This document shows positions 1 to 7,972 of a stretch of DNA of 64,000 nucleotides, one piece after another. The position numbers were made by a program, and so were the translations under genes. The notes under the pieces are model-generated. The model had not been told where the DNA came from, did not search any database, and saw nothing but the letters and a program-made list of their open reading frames with translations. The DNA is from Nocardia puris (GTDB lineage Bacteria > Actinomycetota > Actinomycetes > Mycobacteriales > Mycobacteriaceae): the NCBI RefSeq assembly GCF_003315035.1, contig NZ_QNRE01000015.1:1-64000 (forward strand). The letters are read 5' to 3'. Every line of letters starts with the position of its first letter. The first letter of the stretch is position 1.

Positions 1-27
1 AACAGGAGGACACCACCCCCGCAGAAC

Positions 28-399
28 TCACCGCCTGACCGAACAACCGATCACGCGGTGACCAACTCCGTTACACCACACCCCAGGACTTGACCTAGTC
101 CCGTCTCGGGCCGTATGCCGTATGGTCGGCTTGTTGAGGTCGTAGGAGAGTTTCGAGGGCCTCGGTGATGGCGGGTGCGGCCGACGGCGGCGCCACCCCG
201 CACCAGCGGCGCCCGTCACCGCTGGGTCATTCGGCGGCGGGTGATGTTGGGCGCCATCTGGGGTCAAGAGCGATGCCACCCAACCCGCGTTGGTGTGCTG
301 CAACAGCACATCCACACCGATGGTGAGTTCGAGGCCGTCTGCGGCATCACGTTCGGCACGTGTAAGGCCCATGATCAGGTCAGGGGTTGTATCGCTCAC
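28..399 (-). CDS. Hypothetical protein, 123 aa
   Basis: I do not recognise this protein. The N-terminal half has ordinary soluble-protein composition (DLIMGLTRAERDAADGLEL, then GIDVLL-like and GWVASLL strands), while the C-terminal half is rich in Pro and Arg and may be poorly folded. A GTG at 399 is chosen because residues upstream of it look like translated non-coding DNA. It lies at the window edge on the strand opposite the following gene block. Coding status is uncertain. Confidence 0.35.
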   Translation of the reverse strand: MSDTTPDLIMGLTRAERDAADGLELTIGVDVLLQHTNAGWVASLLTPDGAQHHPPPNDPAVTGAAGAGWRRRRPHPPSPRPSKLSYDLNKPTIRHTARDGTRSSPGVWCNGVGHRVIGCSVRR

Positions 400-720
400 G
401 CTGCCGATCCTGCCCGATCGGCAGCGTGATCGGGGCTCATCGTTCAATCTCGGCCGCCACCCCGTGGCCAGGCAAGCGGCAAGGAGCACGAGGCCGCCGC
501 GCCGCGGGCGAAGTGGGGCAAGCCGGCGGCGTGGAGTTCAGCCACCACGGTCGCCGCCGTTCCGTGTTCACCTGATCGGCTACGAGATCGGGCACGACTC
601 GCGGCGTCGCTGGAACAGTTGGTAGCCGACGCTTCGACCGTCATCTGCTGACGCGAATGGCCTCAAGGATGTTCCGTCATTCTGCCCGTATCTGCTGGCG
701 AGGTTACCGAAAGGTGATTC
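400..720. other. Intergenic, no supported gene
   Basis: About 320 bases between a doubtful minus-strand gene and the NADAR-SLOG gene. Short open frames exist on both strands but all are arginine-rich shadows. A ribosome-binding stretch (AAAGGTG) lies just before the ATG at 721. I see no clear hairpin or operator. Confidence 0.5.
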
Positions 721-1722
721 ATGGCTTCATATTCGCACTCTTCGGTGGTCGAGGAATTCCGTGGGTCGTATTTCTTCCTGTCCAATTTCAGCAGGCATCC
801 TGTGCGCTGGGAGGGCCGGCGGTTTCCTACTGCCGAGCATGCGTTCGCAGCTGCCAAGACCACCGATCCCGGTTGGGTCGAGCGCATCCAGGCTGCCCCT
901 GATCCGCGGTCCGCCAAGGCATTGGGCCGTGAGTGTCCGTTGCGGCCCGGCTGGGACGACGATCGCAGGCGTGTGATGGCCGAGATCGTCGCATCGAAGT
1001 TCAATCACGACGGCGCGTTGATCGAACAGTTGCTCGGTACCGGAACACGGTTGCTGATCGAGGGCAACAGTTGGGGGGATCACTTCTGGGGGCGCAGTGT
1101 CCAGCGCGGAGCGCGCGTCCCGGTTGGTGCCAACCACCTCGGACGCATCCTCATGCAGGTACGGCGCGGCCTGTCCGGCCGCCCGGATTCCGCCTGGACG
1201 CGGGTAGCGCTCACCGGGCATCGCGAACACCTCATCGAGCCGCAGGATCGTGCATGGGTCCGCGGCGAACTGCGCCGGCTCGCGGTCAAGCTCCGCGACC
1301 AGCACCACACCGAGGTCGCCGCGTCCGGGTTGGCTACCGGCAGCGACCAGTGGTGGGCCGCGGCTGCCATCGACGCCGGGCTCGACGTGTGGGGTTACCA
1401 GCCCTTCCCCGGCCAGGCCGCCAACTGGAGTCCCGATCAGCAGGTCGACCACACCAACATAGTTGCGGCAGCCGCACGACTGGTCCTGGTCAGCGAGCAG
1501 TACGACACCTGCGCCTTTCAGCTGCGCAACCAGCTCCTGCTCGGTGACGCCGACGCGATCATCGCTGTCCACGACCGTCGAATCACGCAGGGAGGCACCG
1601 TCTCTGCCCTGCGCTCCTACGCGCAGGGCATGCCGGTCATCACCGTCGACCCTGCCACGCGCACGACCACCCTCCGCACGGTTTACCGCACCACCGATTC
1701 CGCCGTGCCGCCAACCCTTTGA
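721..1722 (+). CDS. NADAR-SLOG two-domain protein
   Basis: Residues about 1-150 match the NADAR/YbiA family: FRGSYFFLSNF, a PTAEHAFAAAK motif, an AKALGR segment and the terminal NSWGDHFWG block. NADAR proteins are N-glycosidases acting on riboflavin intermediates or on ADP-ribosylated nucleic acid. Residues about 158-320 look like a SLOG nucleotide-binding domain of the YoqJ/DUF2493 kind: a VALTGHRE start, SGLATGSDQWWAAAA, YQPFPGQ, and the QGGTVSAL loop before the last strand. SLOG domains bind or hydrolyse nucleotide-derived signals. Fusing a deribosylating enzyme to a nucleotide sensor suggests NAD or ADP-ribose signalling or defence, but that is inference. The ATG has AAAGGTG six bases upstream. 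Both domains look full length. Confidence 0.88.
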   Translation: MASYSHSSVVEEFRGSYFFLSNFSRHPVRWEGRRFPTAEHAFAAAKTTDPGWVERIQAAPDPRSAKALGRECPLRPGWDDDRRRVMAEIVASKFNHDGALIEQLLGTGTRLLIEGNSWGDHFWGRSVQRGARVPVGANHLGRILMQVRRGLSGRPDSAWTRVALTGHREHLIEPQDRAWVRGELRRLAVKLRDQHHTEVAASGLATGSDQWWAAAAIDAGLDVWGYQPFPGQAANWSPDQQVDHTNIVAAAARLVLVSEQYDTCAFQLRNQLLLGDADAIIAVHDRRITQGGTVSALRSYAQGMPVITVDPATRTTTLRTVYRTTDSAVPPTL

Positions 1723-1785
1723 TTCTCTGCGCACCGCCCGTATCGGGGCGTGAGTCCCCAATCCACGACATCGAGGAGGTCGCCT

Positions 1786-2226
1786 GTGCGCGCACCGATC
1801 CCACCACGCCCGGACCCTGCCGCCGGTCGGCACGTGACGCGCGGATGGTGGAAGATTTCCCGGCCCTGCTACGACAAGTGGTGGCGGTGTCCCGGCTGGA
1901 ACGGCGGCGGCCCGCATTTCGCTCGCCGCGTTCTGTGCACTGAGAAGGGGACCGGGTTCATCACCTTCGGGATGGACAAGGCCACGTACCACGCGCTGCC
2001 TGTGGGCACTCGCTATCCGCCTCTGTTCGCGCTCGGACGCTGTGATGGATGCGATGTCATCGTCCTCCCGCGTTGGGTCCGGCGGTTGTCGGTGCCGCAG
2101 TGGTGGAACCAGCTGCGCTCCTGGTGGCAGTACCGAGGCGAACCCAGGGTGTGGGTGGAAATCTATCGGCGGCGTATTCGCCGCTGTCTCAGCCATTTCC
2201 GGCCCACAGGCAGCGATCGGGATTGA
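1786..2226 (+). CDS. Hypothetical Trp/Cys-rich protein
   Basis: A 146-residue protein of unknown function. The GTG at 1786 is chosen because GAGGAGGT lies five bases before it. The sequence is rich in Trp and carries spaced cysteines (CYDKWWRC, a lone CTEK, then CDGCD), which could bind zinc. The C-terminus is strongly basic (IYRRRIRRCLSHF), compatible with nucleic-acid contact. It sits between the NADAR-SLOG gene and a DprA-like gene on the same strand, so it may be co-transcribed with them. No family recognised. Confidence 0.6.
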   Translation: MRAPIPPRPDPAAGRHVTRGWWKISRPCYDKWWRCPGWNGGGPHFARRVLCTEKGTGFITFGMDKATYHALPVGTRYPPLFALGRCDGCDVIVLPRWVRRLSVPQWWNQLRSWWQYRGEPRVWVEIYRRRIRRCLSHFRPTGSDRD

Positions 2227-2465
2227 CGGGTGGACAGACCGGCAGGGTCGCGCTGGCGGCGGTCGCATTGGGGCTGCACCAGTGAACGCGGCGGAGGACG
2301 CCATCGCTCTCGAAGACCGCTGGTCCTGACCGACCAAGCCCGCGCGGTCACCGCGCTCCTGGGTCGCGGCCGCAGCCGATTCCCACCACCTCCCGCGCCG
2401 TGCGTCCCCTGCGCCGTGCGTCGCTCGTCCTGCGTCGCATCCGACCCGTAGCGAAGGAGCACCTG

Positions 2466-3269
2466 TTGATTTCTCGAACCCCCATGACCCCGCTCGGGTG
2501 GGCGGTGCTGGCGCGGGCCGGGCACATCAACCGCAGCGCAACGCATCGGTTGATCGATCGCTACGGTCTGCCAGCGGCCGCGGCCCGGCTGGCGCGCGGT
2601 CACGACGGATTCCCGGCCGGCCTTGCCGAGTGCGCCCGGTGCGATCTCGACCGCGCCGCCGCGGCGGGTGCGGTCCTGCTGACCCCCGCCGACTCGCGCT
2701 GGCCTCGCGCGCGGATGAACCGGCTCCGCGCGCACCGGCCGCTGGCGTTGTGGGTGTCCGGGCCTCTCGGGGCGTTGTCGCGGCCGAGCCGAGTGGCACT
2801 CCTCGGTGAAACCCCCGTGGCTGAACTCGCTGGCGAATTCGTCACGCGCGGTGTCGATGTGGCCCTCAGCGGCGACGCGGCCAGCGTGCCGAGCACGCCG
2901 GAGGCCGTCGGTGCCGGTGTTCTCGCTGTGTGTGGAGGTGGCCTGACGGCGGCCGATACAGGTTCACGGTCGGTCGAGGTGTATGCGAGTCGCCGCGCGG
3001 TGCTGGTCAGTGAAGCGCCGCCGGGCACGCTGGCGGATTCTGCGTCGCAACTCAGCGGGCATCGACTGCTCCTCGCGCTGTCCGACGCGGTCGTGATCAG
3101 CTCCGCGGGCCGGGGCATCGTCGCGAATGTCCGGGACTGGGCGGCGTTCCTGAACCAGCCGGTCCTGACCATGCCCTCGGCCACCGTGGCGGGCGCCGCT
3201 CCGGTCGGTCCCGGTCTGGTGGAACGCGCGATCACCGCGGCGACCCAGCACCTGGCGTCCGCGTCCTGA
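2466..3269 (+). CDS. DprA/Smf-like SLOG-fold protein
   Basis: 267 residues resembling DprA (Smf), the RecA loader on incoming single-stranded DNA. An N-terminal helical part (WAVLARAGHINRSATHRLI) is followed by a Rossmann-like domain: ALWVSGPLG, VALLGE where DprA has VAIVGSR, SGDAAS where DprA has SGLARG, VCGGGL, VLVSEAPPGT, and LSDAVVISSA. The GSR and RRNR signature residues of true DprA are replaced, so DNA binding may differ. It is short and lacks the C-terminal winged helix. A TTG start at 2466 is preferred because GAAGGAG lies seven bases upstream. DprA-like proteins are common in conjugative regions, and a relaxase and Ssb lie downstream. Confidence 0.78.
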   Translation: MISRTPMTPLGWAVLARAGHINRSATHRLIDRYGLPAAAARLARGHDGFPAGLAECARCDLDRAAAAGAVLLTPADSRWPRARMNRLRAHRPLALWVSGPLGALSRPSRVALLGETPVAELAGEFVTRGVDVALSGDAASVPSTPEAVGAGVLAVCGGGLTAADTGSRSVEVYASRRAVLVSEAPPGTLADSASQLSGHRLLLALSDAVVISSAGRGIVANVRDWAAFLNQPVLTMPSATVAGAAPVGPGLVERAITAATQHLASAS

Positions 3270-3418
3270 CCCAGCCCGAAATCCCGGCCCGCGACGGACC
3301 CGCCGTACCGCGACCCGCTCGCCGACGCGGCCATCCTCGTCCGTGCCCCAGCCCACGTGCACCCAGTCAACGGCCGTGTTGCCCGCGGCGCCGCCTCATC
3401 GACCTCCAGGACTTCGTG

Positions 3419-4195
3419 ATGAACCGATCTGATACACGACCACACCGACGCAGAACCATCGATGTGACAGGCCAACCGGATTCGGTCGAGAGCCCGTACT
3501 CGGTGGTGCAGTGGCACTGGCAGACCTACACCCTCCAGCGTCAGCCCTACACCGTCGTCGCGCTCGCGTCCGGTGTCCGCGCGGAACCCTCGGCGCGGAT
3601 CATCGCCCGCGCCGCGGTCGACGTAGTGGTCGACGTCGGCGGGGCCGTGGATTTCCTGCGGTCACCGGATCGCCTCGTCGAGATCGCTCGCGTCGTGGTC
3701 GGAATGTTCGGCGCGTACGCCAGCGACAGCACCCCTTTCTGGGACTTCATCATCCAGCGTGACCCGACCCGCGCACCCGACATCGAGCTGCTGGTCGTCA
3801 CCGCCACCATCGACGGCACCGTCTGTCTCGCGTGGGCCGGTCGCTGGCGCGCGGTCGTGCTCACCCGCTCCGACCATGTGCACGAGCTCGATCTCACCGC
3901 GCGCCCACCCCACGCGTACGCTGCGACACTGTCGCAGGTGGAGGATGCCGACAGCGGTCTGATCCACCGTGATCCCGCCCGCGAGGGCGACCAGCCTGCG
4001 CTGCTGGCGGTACTCAACGCCGTGGCCGCCGAGGTCCTGCCGACCGCCGCGATCGGATACGCCCTGCGTTGGGCACCCGACACCGACACCGCCGCCGCCT
4101 GGCTTCGACGGTGGGCGCGCCGACTCACCCCCACCACGAGCCCGCCCGCGACGCACGCAATCGACGCCATGGCCGTCGTTCTGAGCTTTCCGTGA
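3419..4195 (+). CDS. PP2C-phosphatase-like protein, degenerate
   Basis: 258 residues. The middle of the protein (LLVVTATIDGTVCLAWAGRWRAVVLT, shown here only as a pattern of two strands around an AWAGRWRA turn) resembles the core sheet of PPM/PP2C phosphatases, where a similar AWAGDSRAY segment precedes the LT..H motif. The aspartates that bind metal in real PP2C enzymes are not evident, so catalysis is doubtful. GTG 3416 is an alternative start. It stands alone between the DprA-like gene and ssb. The assignment rests on motif resemblance only. Confidence 0.6.
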   Translation: MNRSDTRPHRRRTIDVTGQPDSVESPYSVVQWHWQTYTLQRQPYTVVALASGVRAEPSARIIARAAVDVVVDVGGAVDFLRSPDRLVEIARVVVGMFGAYASDSTPFWDFIIQRDPTRAPDIELLVVTATIDGTVCLAWAGRWRAVVLTRSDHVHELDLTARPPHAYAATLSQVEDADSGLIHRDPAREGDQPALLAVLNAVAAEVLPTAAIGYALRWAPDTDTAAAWLRRWARRLTPTTSPPATHAIDAMAVVLSFP

Positions 4196-4384
4196 TCGGC
4201 GACCACCGCGCACCGGCCGCCGCGCGCGATACGCCCGCACGCCAGGTCAGTTTGTTGCCGCGTTCGGCGCGCTGATCGTCGAGCCGGGCCATGACGGCCC
4301 GGCTGTACCGCTCGCGCGTTCCGTCGCGCGCCGTTCGTGTCATCCGACGTTCGTATTCCCATTCCGTATTCGAAGGAGAGCCTT

Positions 4385-4882
4385 GTGGCTGGAGATACCA
4401 CCCTCACTGTGATCGGAAACTTGACCGCCGATCCTGATCTGCGAGTGACCCCGGGAGGCGTCGCGGTAGCGAGCTTCACCGTCGCCTCGACCCCGCGGTT
4501 TTTCGATCGAATGTCTGGCGAGTGGAAGGACGGCGAGGTCTTGTTCCTGCGCTGCAACATCTGGCGCGAGGCCGCGGACAATGCCGTGGCCAGCCTGGTG
4601 CGGGGTTCGCGGGTGATCGTACAGGGGCGGCTCAAGCAGCGCTCCTTCGACACCCGCGAGGGCGAGAAGCGCACGGTGGTCGAGCTCGAGGTCGACGAGA
4701 TCGGTCCCTCGCTGCGATTCGCCACCGCGAAAGTGTCCAAGACCAGCAGCGGTTCCTCGACCCGCGTGAGTCCCGCAGCGGACCTCGTCGGCGCCCGCGC
4801 CGGTGGCGGGGACGATCCGTGGGCCTCATCGGCATTCGGGGCCGGGGTGTCCGGAGACGGGCTCGATCAGCCCCCGTTCTGA
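4385..4882 (+). CDS. ssb: Single-stranded DNA-binding protein
   Basis: 165 residues with a complete OB fold: TLTVIGNLTADPDLR at the start, VASFTVASTPR, the FLRCNIWREAADNA segment and GSRVIVQGRLKQRSF. A low-complexity Gly/Ser linker leads to a C-terminal tip ending LDQPPF, a variant of the acidic DDDIPF tip that recruits partner proteins. The GTG at 4385 follows GAAGGAG by seven bases, and upstream residues do not fit the family. Plasmid-borne Ssb protects transferred single strands, which fits the nearby MobF relaxase. Confidence 0.95.
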   Translation: MAGDTTLTVIGNLTADPDLRVTPGGVAVASFTVASTPRFFDRMSGEWKDGEVLFLRCNIWREAADNAVASLVRGSRVIVQGRLKQRSFDTREGEKRTVVELEVDEIGPSLRFATAKVSKTSSGSSTRVSPAADLVGARAGGGDDPWASSAFGAGVSGDGLDQPPF

Positions 4883-4996
4883 TCGTCGAGCCCGGGTTCG
4901 GGTGGTGGTGGGGCTGTCCGTCTGGTCGAGCGCCCCGCCTTCCTGAAGGGCTACCAGGTCGGCGCTCGCCGCGGCTGCGGGCCCGCGCCGGTCGGC

Positions 4997-5064
4997 AACC
5001 AATTCCGCGGGCGCGACGTTCGCTGCACCGCCGCCCGTGCGGTGCTCTGCGCACGGAATTGGTT
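4997..5064. repeat. Nested inverted repeats (double hairpin)
   Basis: The outer arms AACCAATTCCG (4997-5007) and CGGAATTGGTT (5054-5064) are an exact 11-bp inverted repeat. Inside it GCACCGC (5025-5031) pairs exactly with GCGGTGC (5039-5045). The structure lies in the 328-base gap between ssb and the next gene. It could be a terminator, a single-strand origin or another structured element; there is no T-run. Confidence 0.6.
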
Positions 5065-5210
5065 CCCGCCCCCCTGGCGCGTTCCCTTCGCCGCGTCGCT
5101 CACCGGCCTGGTCCACGCCCTCCAGGCGGGTCGCTCGACCAGCCGCCCATCCCTCGTGCTGATGCTGCGCGTGGCTGGGTCACCGAAACCTCCGACGAGA
5201 GGACATTCCC

Positions 5211-6419
5211 ATGTCTGAGCTCGCTACCGCCTTCACCACGGTGTCGGATCTGCTCGACGCCGGACGTCACGACGAAGCCCGGCGCGTGTTCGCCGACGCT
5301 GTCGCCGAGCACGCCACCGAAGCCGATCTCACCCGCTGGGGCCAGCTGCTGAAGGTGTTCACCTCGATGCCGTACCCGGTTGCCAGGGCCTACCTGCGTG
5401 GGGTGTGGCGCAGCGCCGACCCGGAGGTGCGGGCCTGGCTCGACCGCAACGTCTCCCGGACCGATCCGTGCCTGCACCGGCCCGCGGAGCCCGACACGTG
5501 GCGGCCCTGGCTGTACACCGTGCCGCTGGTCGCGGCCAGCTACCCCGTCCGGCGCATGATCGCCACCGACGACACCCCCCGCACGTACGGGGTCACGCCC
5601 TCGATCCCGACCGAGATCGCGGCACGGCGCGCCCGCCGCAAGCCAGAGCACATCGACGCGATCCGGTCCAAGCGCCGCCCCGTCCGCGAGCCCTACGTCG
5701 TGCGCGACTACATCTGGAATCAGTTCCTCGTCGACGCCGCGCCCGCGTTCGAAGCGAGCCCGTGGGATCGCGTCTACGTCGAGCAGGTCGCCGACCAGAT
5801 CCGGCTCGAGCGTGACCGCCGTGGCCAGCGCACCCGCGAGGACTTCGACGCCGTCGCCGTGGCCAACCGGCGCACCGGTCTGCGGGTCCGCACCGACGAC
5901 CGACCCCAGATCCTCTACGGCGGCAACGACATCGACTACGACACCTTCGCCATCAGTACCTCCCCGGTGTGGGTGTGCGTGTACTGCTTCGCCGAGCGCG
6001 CGTGTGCCGACCATTTCCAGACCGGGCCCGACGGCGCCCGGCTCAGCGACGACGGGCTGTGCGCGCAATGCCGTGACACCGACCGACCGGGGATCGCGCC
6101 GCTGGCGCCCGGATTCACCCTGGCCGATGAGGTCGGTGCGTACTGCCGGTTCCTCGCCCAGCACTACCCCGCCGCGGCGCGCGGGGTGCTCAACTCGCTA
6201 CGCCTGCGCAGCAGCAGCCTGCGCGTGCGGGGGCTGCTCACCGCGTTCCTTGACCAGTTCGACGAATCCTCGACCGAGATCGCACAGGTGATCCCGCTTC
6301 AACCGGTGGCCCTGCGGAACGGGCGCTGCTTGGCCTGCCACATGCCCGACGAGATCATCGATGAGGACGATCTGTGCGACGAATGCCGCACCAAGTACGC
6401 GGCTGCGGTCCCGGCCTGA
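5211..6419 (+). CDS. Zinc-ribbon protein homologous to the TraA C-terminus
   Basis: 402 residues, function unknown. Residues about 10-85 form a helical module (LLDAGRHDEARRVF, a PYPVARAYLRG segment, ending RTDP). Residues about 255-345 hold a zinc ribbon (CVYCF ... DDGLCAQCRDTDRPGI) and a helical tail, and a second ribbon closes the protein (CLACH ... DDLCDEC). Both the helical module and the first ribbon recur, in the same order, in the C-terminal 500 residues of the relaxase encoded at 7973-13801. This suggests a transfer accessory protein that exists both alone and fused to the relaxase. The ATG follows GAGAGGACA by five to six bases. Confidence 0.85.
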   Translation: MSELATAFTTVSDLLDAGRHDEARRVFADAVAEHATEADLTRWGQLLKVFTSMPYPVARAYLRGVWRSADPEVRAWLDRNVSRTDPCLHRPAEPDTWRPWLYTVPLVAASYPVRRMIATDDTPRTYGVTPSIPTEIAARRARRKPEHIDAIRSKRRPVREPYVVRDYIWNQFLVDAAPAFEASPWDRVYVEQVADQIRLERDRRGQRTREDFDAVAVANRRTGLRVRTDDRPQILYGGNDIDYDTFAISTSPVWVCVYCFAERACADHFQTGPDGARLSDDGLCAQCRDTDRPGIAPLAPGFTLADEVGAYCRFLAQHYPAAARGVLNSLRLRSSSLRVRGLLTAFLDQFDESSTEIAQVIPLQPVALRNGRCLACHMPDEIIDEDDLCDECRTKYAAAVPA

Positions 6420-6440
6420 CTCGGACCGGTCCCACAGTTC

Positions 6441-6480
6441 TCCGGTCCGCCGCGGTGTCATCGCCCCGCGGCGGACCGGA
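6441..6480 (+). terminator. GC-rich hairpin after the zinc-ribbon gene
   Basis: TCCGGTCCGCCGCGG (6441-6455) is followed by its exact reverse complement at 6466-6480, a 15-bp stem with a 10-base loop. It starts 22 bases after the stop codon at 6419. There is no T-run, as is usual for actinobacterial terminators. Confidence 0.75.
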
Positions 6481-6604
6481 TCGCCACCGGCGCACGCCCG
6501 ATCCACCCCTGCGACAGTCCGCCACCGACACGTGCTGCACGCTGCGTGTCTGCCCCCGGCTGCGCCGCCATCCGATCCTCCGCGGCCGAGCACTTCTCGA
6601 AGCC

Positions 6605-6769
6605 GTGTTCGCCGCGTGCAATCTCGAGCACACCGGCCGCAGCGACGACGTACTCGGCCTGGACGTCAGCCGCCTCACCCGCTCACTGTCGGTCGGAGAT
6701 GTCGCCGCCATCGACGACCGCTACTACGCCTGTAGTCCATGGGACTGGTACCGCATCGACACCCCCTGA
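6605..6769 (+). CDS. Small hypothetical protein or gene remnant
   Basis: An open frame ending at 6769 encodes a plausible C-terminus (DVLGLDVSRLTRSLSVGDV, then a DRYYACSPWDWYRI tail) with a SVGDV turn typical of small actinobacterial accessory proteins. The first believable start is GTG 6605 and no good ribosome-binding site precedes it, so the gene may be N-terminally truncated. The upstream frame crosses the terminator hairpin and is not believable. Confidence 0.32.
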   Translation: MFAACNLEHTGRSDDVLGLDVSRLTRSLSVGDVAAIDDRYYACSPWDWYRIDTP

Positions 6770-6875
6770 CCACCGGGCCTGCACCCCGTCCACGCGCCGT
6801 CCCGGGGTGCGCGGCACCAGGCCTCGCCCTTGAGCATCCGCTCACTCGAGTCCACCGCAAGCAAGGAGCGGTCCA

Positions 6876-7484
6876 ATGGGATAGGACGGCGTCCGTATCG
6901 ATCCACGCGCCGCATTGCCGCAGATCGCCTTGACCGAGTTCAGCCACGTCGTCGGCGGCCGGATCGTCGCCTACAACCACTCCAGGACGGCAACCAACGA
7001 TCGCGTCATCTACGCCGCGGTCGCCGACCCCGACCGCCACACCGTCGACGCCTTCGTCATGCTCTACTACCGCGACCGTGACCACGAGGGCGCGGCCATC
7101 ATGGTGTACAAGCCACTGCACGAGAACGCAGGCCCCTGCGCCACCCACGGTGTCTCGGCCCGTGTCCTGGACGCACTGACACCGACCACCAATCCCGACG
7201 CCCGTCGATGGCGCGCCGACGCCATCGCCGACCGGAAATGGGTCGCCGAATTCCATCGCGCACACCGCGAGGATGCCGCCGACCTCGCCGGTGCGGTGGT
7301 CGAGTTCGCCGAGCCCGTCGCCTATCCAGGGACCGGACTTGTCGACTGTGCTCGTCTCGTCTCCCCACCCGCGTCCTGCCGATCACCTTCCGCGACGCCG
7401 CTGGCAACCCCTGCGTCGTCGAGCATCCCACCGTGAGCGCACCCAAGAAACTGGTACCTCCACCGCTACGTCGTCCTCGGCTAA
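6876..7484 (+). pseudogene. DUF6927-like gene with amber codon and frameshifts
   Basis: AAGGAG precedes ATG 6876, but the third codon is TAG. From memory this family starts Met-Gly-Trp, so TGG to TAG is likely. The frame then continues with LTEFSHVVGGRIVAYNHS and VYKPLHENAGPC ... VLDALTPTT ... RRWRADA, matching the family's YKDMDESMGPC / LLTPTDN / WR pattern. Near 7340-7375 the coding frame shifts (RVLPITFRDAAGNP is read one frame away) and it returns near 7447 for the ending NWYLHRYVVLG before TAA 7482. One nonsense and two shifts indicate a decayed gene. TTG 6915 could give a truncated product. Confidence 0.7.
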
Positions 7485-7744
7485 GGTCGTTGACGGAACG
7501 GCAGACTTCGCTTCGGCACCTCGCACCGACCGACCCGCATTCCCGTGCTCGGCTGAACTAGTTCGCCCGAGCGCCGACTGGCCGCACTCCTGCCGCCGTC
7601 TGCCGCGACCCTCCGTTCACCCGGCTCGAACGCGCTGCGCGGTGTCATCGCGCCGCGTCGCCGCGGACCGACCCGCCACCAGCGGCCAGCGCGCCTTCGC
7701 GCTGCCCCCGGTCCACCTCCATCCCCCGAGCGCACCCTCTCGCC

Positions 7745-7960
7745 GCCTACTCATCACCCTCATCCGATCACCCCGCGCCTCCGTTCCCACCCACCGTCCC
7801 GATCCAACCCCTCACCCCGACCTCCTCACCCCTCCGCCACCTCTACTTTTCTCCACATACCTCTTGCATCCAGGGTAACAATCCGATAACGGCCTGGTGA
7901 TTTTACTTTTTTGGTGTTTTCAGCGTCATTCCGAGTCCTTTCTTTTTTCTAGTTTCGGGG
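7745..7960 (+). other. Pyrimidine-rich region upstream of the relaxase; candidate oriT
   Basis: The 476 bases before the relaxase contain no supported gene. About 7745-7870 is almost free of G on this strand (long runs of C with T and A). It then changes to an AT-rich stretch (7898-7955, with TTTTACTTTTTTGG). Between them CCAGG (7870-7874) and CCTGG (7893-7897) form a short inverted repeat. Strand asymmetry, an inverted repeat and an AT-rich patch directly before a MobF gene are typical of oriT or a relaxase promoter, but nothing here proves nicking. Confidence 0.35.
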
Positions 7961-7972
7961 GTGAATAGGGGG

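Noticed and set aside
727..2337. Long minus-strand open frame (over 500 codons) opposite the NADAR-SLOG gene
   Set aside because: It spans the NADAR-SLOG gene and its neighbour, has no recognisable domain, and arises from high GC in the third codon position of the real genes.
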